Positions 6,185 through 10,083 of a DNA stretch of 10,083 nucleotides are shown here, in pieces. The stretch comes from an uncultured Eisenbergiella sp. (GTDB taxonomy: Bacteria > Bacillota > Clostridia > Lachnospirales > Lachnospiraceae). The first letter of the stretch is position 1. Each line of letters starts with the position of its first letter. The DNA is taken from positions 1 to 10,083 of the forward strand of contig CANQTI010000057.1 of NCBI GenBank assembly GCA_947626725.1, written 5' to 3'. The notes beneath the pieces are model-generated. The model had not been told where the DNA came from, made no database searches, and was given only the letters and a program-made list of their open reading frames with translations. The position numbers were made by a program, and so were the translations under genes.

Positions 6185-6943
6185 ATGGATCGTTTAAAAG
6201 GAAAAGTGGCCGTGATCACCGGCGGAAATTCCGGTGTGGGCGCAGCAACGGCGAAGCTGTTCGCCGCGGAAGGGGCTTCTGTGGTCATTACCGCCCGCAG
6301 GGAAGCGGCTTTGAAACAGGTGGCGGATGAGATCGAGCAGGCCGGCGGTACCGTGATGGCCGTTTCGACAGACATTTCTAAACCGGAAGACCCGGAGAAG
6401 CTGATGCAGGCGGTGATGGACCGGTTCGGAAAGATCGATATTCTGGTGAACAATGCCGGTATCCTGGAAGAGGGCTTAAAGCCTATCGACCGTTTTGCGG
6501 ATGAGGATCTGGATCGCATCGTGGAGACCAATCAAAAGGGGACCATGCGCTGTATGCGCGCGGCCAGCAGCCGGATGACAGCCGGGGCCAGCATTGTGAA
6601 CGTGGCCTCCGTGGCAGGTTATGAAGGATGCGGCGGTGCTGCTTACGTTTCTTCAAAGGCGGCCATTATTGGTGTGACAAAGCATACGGCTCTGCGTTTT
6701 CAGGCACAGGGGATCCGCTGCAACGCGGTCTGCCCCGGCACCATTGTCACGCCCATGACTTCTTCCATGAAGGCGGATCAGCTGGATCAGGATATGTTCG
6801 GCGCTATGGCGACCCATTCCAATCTGCGCACGCAGCCCTGCATGGCAGAGGACGTGGCAAACATTCTTCTGTTTTTCGCCAGCGATGAGTCCCGTGCCGT
6901 GACCGGCCAGATCATGGTGACAGATTTCGGAGCGAGCCTGTAA
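6185..6943 (+). CDS. Short-chain dehydrogenase/reductase (classical SDR, FabG-like)
   Basis: A 252-residue NAD(P)-dependent oxidoreductase of the classical SDR family. Visible motifs: cofactor-binding TGGNSGVG (12-19), TDIS (62-65), NNAG (89-92), catalytic N116, S142 (VASVAGY) and YVSSK (Y154, K158), then CPGTIVTPM (183-191). ITARRE after the second strand carries arginines that could favour NADP(H), but this is only a hint. The length is typical. ATG at 6185 has GGAGG at 6175-6179, 5 nt upstream; a TTG at 6170 in the same frame would precede that site. It has its own promoter and a terminator directly downstream, so it is probably a single-gene transcript. It is convergent with a second, unlike SDR. 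SDRs reduce or oxidise alcohols and ketones on many substrates; the specific one cannot be read here. Confidence 0.92.
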   Translation: MDRLKGKVAVITGGNSGVGAATAKLFAAEGASVVITARREAALKQVADEIEQAGGTVMAVSTDISKPEDPEKLMQAVMDRFGKIDILVNNAGILEEGLKPIDRFADEDLDRIVETNQKGTMRCMRAASSRMTAGASIVNVASVAGYEGCGGAAYVSSKAAIIGVTKHTALRFQAQGIRCNAVCPGTIVTPMTSSMKADQLDQDMFGAMATHSNLRTQPCMAEDVANILLFFASDESRAVTGQIMVTDFGASL

Positions 6944-6947
6944 GCAG

Positions 6948-6973
6948 AAAAAATGCCTTTTCCCCAAAAAGGC
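6948..6973 (-). terminator. Intrinsic terminator for the second SDR gene (leftward)
   Basis: GCCTTTT (6955-6961) and AAAAGGC (6967-6973) form a 7-bp stem with a 5-nt loop. On the complement the stem is followed by A and then six T (6948-6953). It lies 11 bp past the end of the first SDR and would end transcripts of the leftward second SDR after they cross the repeat-filled gap. Confidence 0.6.
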
Positions 6974-6991
6974 GCTGCGAAAATGGACAAC

Positions 6992-7020
6992 AAAGGAGCA
7001 GACGATGTCTGCTCCTTTTT
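6992..7020 (+). terminator. Intrinsic terminator for the first SDR gene
   Basis: AAAGGAGCAGAC (6992-7003) is a perfect 12-bp inverted repeat with GTCTGCTCCTTT (7007-7018), loop GAT, and T-run 7016-7020. It is placed 48 bp after the SDR stop. It could also work leftward to a lesser degree. Confidence 0.8.
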
Positions 7021-7055
7021 GGGTGGCACGCCTGACGGCGTCTGTTTTTGAGGGG

Positions 7056-7214
7056 TAAAAGTCCGGGTCCGTCCTACAGCGGGAGAAATTCCGGATTCAT
7101 CCGGAAGAGGATAAAAGTCCCGGATCTATTCGACGGCGGAAAAGCCCCGGTCCGCCTGACAGCGGGAAAATCCCGAATCCGTTCAGCGGCGGGAAAGCCC
7201 CGATTAAAGGCGGA
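7056..7214. repeat. Degenerate 27-29-bp tandem repeats between convergent SDR genes
   Basis: About 5.7 units start at 7056 (29 bp), 7085 (27), 7112 (29), 7141 (27), 7168 (27) and 7195 (partial). Each has an A-rich start, a CCCGG-like core and a GCGGGA or GCGGA end. The clearest pair is 7141-7167 and 7168-7194. The array fills most of the gap between the terminator and the end of the second SDR. An open frame runs through it (7048-7284, +), but it has no family and no ribosome site. Confidence 0.65.
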
Positions 7215-7225
7215 GATATCTGCTG

Positions 7226-8026
7226 TTACGGTCTCTGTCCCAGTCCGCCTTCCAGCGTCAGCGTCTCGCCGGTCATATACTTGAAATCGGGAGAGGCGAG
7301 CTGTACGCAGACGCGGCCGATCTCCAGCTCAGCATCGCCGAAATGTCCCGCAGGAGGCGTATGCACGTTGGCCTTGTAGGCCTCCGGATATGCCATCTGG
7401 AACTGCTCCAGCTGAGAAGTCCAGGCCAGCGGGCAGATGATGTTGACATTGATGCCATCTTTGGCCCATTCGGTAGCGGCCACGCGGGTCAGGCCGCGGA
7501 TGCCTTCTTTGGCTGCGGCATAGGCGCACTGTCCGTAGTTGCCGAACAGGCCTGCGCCGGAAGCGAAGTTGATGACGGAGCCTTTGGTTTCCTTCAGATG
7601 CGGATAGCAGGCTTTCATATAATAAAATGCCGCGTACAGGCCGGAATAGATCGCCAGATCAAACTGTTCCGTGGTGTGGTCCGCCAGCGCGACGCCGGAG
7701 GCGGAAGCCTGCGCGTTGTTGATCAAAACGTCGATGCGTCCGAAGGTCTCGATGGTCTTATCGACTACGTTCTGGACGACGGCCAGATTGTCCGCGCCGG
7801 CGTTGACATCCGCCTGTACGATCAGGACCTGGATGCCGTAGAGCCGTTCCAGCTCTTCCTTTGCGGATTCCAGCTTCTTAACATTGCGGCCGGTGATGAC
7901 CAGATTCGCGCCCTCCTTCGCATAAGCGGTAGCGATGCCGTAGCCGATGGAGCCGCAGCGTCCGTCACTTAAGACGGCACGGCCGGCGCCGGTGATGATG
8001 GCAGTCTTGCCGGTTAAAAATCCCAT
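7226..8026 (-). CDS. Atypical short-chain dehydrogenase/reductase with an enlarged cofactor loop
   Basis: A 266-residue SDR oxidoreductase. The cofactor-binding region reads TGAGRAVLSDGRCGSIG (12-28): the usual three residues between TG and (G)IG are replaced by about twelve, an insertion of eight or nine residues. NNAG is replaced by NNAQ (103-106), as seen in some divergent SDRs. The catalytic residues are present: S156 (NFASGAG), Y169 and K173 (YAAAK). The usual CPG is CPL (198-200). ITGR (44-47) ends the second strand. ATG at 8024-8026 (complement) has AGGAGG about 10 nt upstream; an in-frame extension of 17 codons lacks a better site. It has its own promoter 160 nt upstream. A substrate cannot be named. 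The consistent catalytic triad argues that it is an active enzyme rather than a decayed copy. Confidence 0.9.
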   Translation of the reverse strand: MGFLTGKTAIITGAGRAVLSDGRCGSIGYGIATAYAKEGANLVITGRNVKKLESAKEELERLYGIQVLIVQADVNAGADNLAVVQNVVDKTIETFGRIDVLINNAQASASGVALADHTTEQFDLAIYSGLYAAFYYMKACYPHLKETKGSVINFASGAGLFGNYGQCAYAAAKEGIRGLTRVAATEWAKDGINVNIICPLAWTSQLEQFQMAYPEAYKANVHTPPAGHFGDAELEIGRVCVQLASPDFKYMTGETLTLEGGLGQRP

Positions 8027-8078
8027 GGGTGCTTCTCCTCCTTTTTGTGCTGACAGTGGGGAGCTCATGAAACACATA

Positions 8079-8130
8079 CCTGCGGCCGGGCAAAATCCGT
8101 CAGGCGAGTTTCCCGCGGCCTGCGGCCGGG
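8079..8130. repeat. 12-bp direct repeat in the second SDR leader
   Basis: CCTGCGGCCGGG occurs at 8079-8090 and 8119-8130, 40 bp apart, in the leader of the second SDR. TCATGAAA also occurs near both edges of this region (8065 and 8154). No function is evident. Confidence 0.5.
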
Positions 8131-8158
8131 ATCCCTTCAGAGCGATTCCCCTGTCATG

Positions 8159-8172
8159 AAAAACACGTTTTT
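8159..8172. promoter_or_regulatory. Inverted repeat near the second SDR transcription start
   Basis: AAAAAC and GTTTTT form a 6-bp inverted repeat with a 2-bp centre, about 12-25 nt downstream of the predicted start of the leftward transcript. The place suits a repressor operator, but A/T-rich symmetry of this length can arise by chance. Confidence 0.3.
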
Positions 8173-8190
8173 GACTGGTTTCTGCTTTTC

Positions 8191-8218
8191 ATTATACCTG
8201 TGTTTTCTAAAAAGTAAA
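8191..8218 (-). promoter_or_regulatory. Promoter for the second SDR gene
   Basis: On the complement, TTTACT (8213-8218) and a perfect TATAAT (8191-8196) are 16 nt apart, within an AT-rich stretch (about 8180-8275). Transcription would start near 8184, giving a leader of about 158 nt. The 343-bp gap 8027-8369 also must contain the promoter of the rightward Mrr-like gene, for which I see no clear site. Confidence 0.6.
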
Positions 8219-8369
8219 TGAAATTTTCGCAAAAGTCATTGTAAAGTATTTGGGAATATTGTAACCTTTTAAATGTCGGAGAGACGATCCTGCGGAGACG
8301 GAGGAGTTGCGGCGGAAGTGGGCCAGCGGGGCACAGGTTCCGCTGTATTTATGAGGAGACAGAAGGAAG

Positions 8370-8831
8370 ATGGATCAGCAAATCTGGCTGGTGGGCGGCA
8401 GCGCGGCAGCGGTGCTGGCGGTGTTCCTGATCGTCGGTTTTGCATTTTGGAACGCCAGGAGGCTGCGGGACCGTCTGCGGGGACGTGAGCTGGACGGGAT
8501 GGAAGGACACGAATTTGAACGGTTCTGCGCGGATCTGCTCAGGCAGCACGGCTTTCAGGAAGTGGAAGTTACAAAGGGGAGCGGCGATTTCGGTGTGGAT
8601 GTGCTGGCGGAAAAGGACGGCGTGACCTATGCGGTGCAGTGCAAGCGCTATGACGCACCGGTGGGAGTGAAGGCCGTGCAGGAGGCCTGTGCCGGCAGAG
8701 AGTATTATGATCGGATGGTGGGTGCGGTGATGACGAACCAGTATTTCACCCAGCCTGCGGTGGACGCGGCGAAGAGGCTGAAGATTCTGCTTTGGGACAG
8801 GGGTTATCTGGAGTCAATGATGGAGGAATAG
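8370..8831 (+). CDS. Membrane-anchored Mrr-type restriction endonuclease-like protein
   Basis: A 153-residue protein with one N-terminal membrane helix (about residues 5-27), a basic linker (NARRLRDRLRGRE) and an Mrr-cat (PD-(D/E)XK) domain from about 43 to 147. Active-site residues fit the Mrr type: E48 in the first helix, GDFGVD (72-77) giving D77, and QCK (90-92) in place of ExK. Known Mrr proteins cut methylated DNA, but many small membrane-linked homologues have no known role. The basic side of the helix suggests that the domain faces the cytoplasm. ATG at 8370 has GAGGAG 11 nt upstream and AAGGAAG directly adjacent, so the ribosome site is poorly defined. There is no methyltransferase or specificity subunit next to it, so it is not part of an ordinary restriction-modification operon. 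ABC transporter genes follow on the same strand after 183 bp. Confidence 0.85.
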   Translation: MDQQIWLVGGSAAAVLAVFLIVGFAFWNARRLRDRLRGRELDGMEGHEFERFCADLLRQHGFQEVEVTKGSGDFGVDVLAEKDGVTYAVQCKRYDAPVGVKAVQEACAGREYYDRMVGAVMTNQYFTQPAVDAAKRLKILLWDRGYLESMMEE

Positions 8832-8861
8832 AGGCGCGTCCGGCGCGGCGGGAACGGACCA

Positions 8862-8982
8862 GGACGGACGGAAGCATCGGACGCCGCAGGAGAAAAGGAT
8901 TACGGGAGAAGGCATTGATCACCGCAGACGGGAGAAGCCCTCGGACGGGCGGAAGCATCGGACGCTGCAGGAAAAAGATCAC
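8862..8982. repeat. 81-bp-spaced direct repeat upstream of the ABC ATPase gene
   Basis: A segment of 29 bp starting GGACGGACGGAAGCATCGG at 8862 recurs at 8943 with two differences, and similarity continues more weakly for another 12 bp or so. The offset of 81 bp equals three times 27. The frame through it repeats RTDGSIGR / RTGGSIGR, but there is no sign that it is translated. Confidence 0.7.
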
Positions 8983-9014
8983 GGACGCTCTGCGGCAGTA
9001 TCGGAGGAAAATAT

Positions 9015-9716
9015 ATGAGCTTTGTGGAATTTGAAAATGTGAAAAAGGTATATCACATGGGTGAGGTGGATATCGAGGCGCTGCGGGGCGTCAGCTTCCG
9101 GATCGAGAAGGGCGAGTTCTGCGTGGTGGTGGGCGCGTCCGGCGCGGGCAAGACCACGATCCTGAACATCCTGGGCGGCATGGATACGCTGACGGAAGGG
9201 ACGGTGCGGCTGGACGGTGACGAGATTTCTTCCTATAAGAAAAAGCAGCTCACGGCCTACCGCCGCCATGAGATTGGCTTCGTTTTCCAGTTTTATAACC
9301 TGGTGCAGAACCTGACCGCGCTGGAAAACGTGGAGCTGGCTTCCCAGATCTGCAGGGATCCGCTTCCGGCGGCGGAGGTGCTGAAAAAGGTGGGGCTGGA
9401 GGAGAGGGCCAACAATTTCCCGGCCCAGCTTTCCGGCGGCGAGCAGCAGCGGGTGGCCATCGCCCGGGCGCTGGCCAAGAATCCCAAGCTGCTTTTGTGC
9501 GACGAGCCCACGGGCGCGCTGGATTACAATACCGGCAAGGCGGTGCTGAAGCTTTTGCAGGATACTTGCCGCCTAAGCGGCGTGACGGTGGTGGTCATCA
9601 CGCACAATCAGGCCATCACGGCCATGGCGGACCGGATCATTACGGTGAAGAACGGCATGATCACGGATATGCGCAAAAACGATCGGATCGTGCCGGTGGA
9701 GCAGATCGAGTGGTGA
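9015..9716 (+). CDS. ABC transporter ATP-binding protein (LolD/MacB/SalX-like)
   Basis: A 233-residue ATPase that should drive the FtsX-like permease encoded next. All motifs are intact: Walker A GASGAGKTT (40-48), Q-loop Q92 (VFQFYNL), signature LSGGEQQRV (139-147), Walker B LLLCDEPTGALD (159-170, with D163 and E164) and H197 (ITHNQ). The length and the EPTGALD text are typical of the MacB/LolD group, which exports peptides or lipids or senses antimicrobial peptides rather than importing sugars. The start at 9015 has GGAGG at 9003-9007, 7 nt upstream. The gap of 215 bp before the permease is wide for a pair that normally overlaps or nearly touches. The exact substrate is not shown, and no two-component system that would point to peptide resistance is in view. 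Confidence 0.95.
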   Translation: MSFVEFENVKKVYHMGEVDIEALRGVSFRIEKGEFCVVVGASGAGKTTILNILGGMDTLTEGTVRLDGDEISSYKKKQLTAYRRHEIGFVFQFYNLVQNLTALENVELASQICRDPLPAAEVLKKVGLEERANNFPAQLSGGEQQRVAIARALAKNPKLLLCDEPTGALDYNTGKAVLKLLQDTCRLSGVTVVVITHNQAITAMADRIITVKNGMITDMRKNDRIVPVEQIEW

Positions 9717-9730
9717 GCGGCGGCGCGTTG

Positions 9731-9910
9731 CGGCAGGATGGCAGCAGGGCGTCCGGCCGTCGGCGCGCGTGTCCCGGCAGGCTGTCGGTCATTGTCTGCG
9801 CGGCCGGACGGCTGGCAGTTGGTCATCGGCAGCACGACCCGGACGGACGGTCAGTGGCAATGCGGGACGGGAAGCGGGCGAACGGTCAACGGCCGGGCAG
9901 CAGGCAGGTA
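9731..9910. repeat. GC-rich degenerate repeats between ABC ATPase and permease
   Basis: The gap is very GC-rich and rich in GGACGG and GGTCA words. Similar segments recur at about 35-36 bp: GGACGG at 9805 and 9841, and GTCGGTCA / TTGGTCAT / CGGTCAGT / CGGTCAAC at about 9784, 9819, 9848 and 9883. Units are poorly conserved, so the boundaries are approximate. I see no gene or terminator here. Confidence 0.5.
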
Positions 9911-9931
9911 TCGGTGTGAAGGAGCGGATAT

Positions 9932-10083
9932 ATGAGATCGTCGATGAAAAAAACGACGCTGCGGGAGATCAAGAACAGCTTCGGCAGATGGTTCGCCATT
10001 TTGGCAATCGTGGCGCTGGGCGTGGGCTTTTTTGCGGGCCTGATGATGACGACGCCGTCCATGCTGCAGACGGGCAGCGATTA
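9932..10083 (+). CDS. FtsX-like ABC transporter permease, N-terminal fragment
   Basis: The first 50 residues of an FtsX/MacB-type permease; the gene runs off the right edge. It starts MRSSMKKTTLREIKNSFG, then one membrane helix (about 20-39, FAILAIVALGVGFFAGL) and TTPSMLQTGSD, the usual opening of the large clostridial FtsX-like permeases, in which this helix is followed by a long extracellular domain. ATG at 9932 has AAGGAG at 9919-9924, 7 nt upstream; an in-frame ATG four codons later has no better site. It should form the membrane part of the transporter with the ATPase at 9015-9716. Confidence 0.88.
   Translation, partial: MRSSMKKTTLREIKNSFGRWFAILAIVALGVGFFAGLMMTTPSMLQTGSD

Noticed and set aside
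7343..7972. 209-codon plus-strand open frame
   Set aside because: It is antisense to the second SDR, whose motifs are clear.
8370..9716. A defence island made of the Mrr-like gene and the ABC genes
   Set aside because: The ABC pair is of the ordinary exporter type and nothing else in the window is a defence gene; co-direction over a 183-bp gap is too little evidence.
3511..9905. 15-bp word GGCCGGGCAGCAGGC shared by the sulfatase 3' end (3511) and the ABC gap (9891)
   Set aside because: A shorter version (GCCGGGCAGCAG) also occurs in the YjjB-like gene at 4762, so GC-rich composition and codon use can explain the match.

Overview
The window looks like the chromosome of an anaerobic gut Firmicute, most probably Lachnospiraceae/Clostridia. 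The grounds are a GC-moderate genome with strong AGGAGG-type ribosome binding sites, a Cys-type (anaerobically matured) sulfatase, an Rpn/YhgA-type nuclease with the charged tail usual in that family, a split ThrE exporter, and a LolD/MacB-like ATPase followed by the start of an FtsX-like permease. The assignment rests on protein character only; no rRNA or other marker is present.

Layout. (1) 1-572: remnant of an Rpn-family (PD-(D/E)XK, YhgA-like) gene, cut by the window edge and broken by a frameshift with an apparent internal deletion. (2) 658-3565 (+): a promoter and a leader hairpin, then a two-gene carbohydrate unit, GH28 glycosidase and Cys-type sulfatase, joined by an ATGA stop/start overlap. 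Neither has a signal peptide, so the pair probably acts on imported oligosaccharides. (3) 3551-3675: an array of 27-bp palindromic repeats between convergent genes. (4) 3657-5804 (-): a likely operon of ThrE/YjjP-type and YjjB-type exporter halves (7-nt overlap), then an alpha/beta-hydrolase esterase. (5) 6088-7020 (+): an SDR oxidoreductase with a near-consensus promoter, a leader hairpin and a terminator. (6) 7226-8218 (-): a second, atypical SDR with an enlarged nucleotide-binding loop, convergent with the first; terminators in both directions and a degenerate 27-29-bp repeat array lie between them. (7) 8370-8831 (+): a small Mrr-type endonuclease-like protein with one N-terminal membrane helix. 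(8) 9015-end (+): ABC ATPase and the first 50 residues of an FtsX/MacB-like permease.

The most unusual theme is the non-coding DNA. Four gaps (3566-3656, 7029-7225, 8832-9014, 9717-9931) are filled with short degenerate direct repeats that differ from gap to gap; periods of 27, 27-29, 81 (3x27) and about 35 bp can be read by eye. Two lie between convergent genes and two lie upstream of ABC transporter genes, where the spacing is much wider than usual. No complete new defence or mobile system is visible. The individual genes belong to known families, and the oddities are the repeats, the SDR loop insertion, the divergent GH28 motifs and the membrane-anchored Mrr domain.
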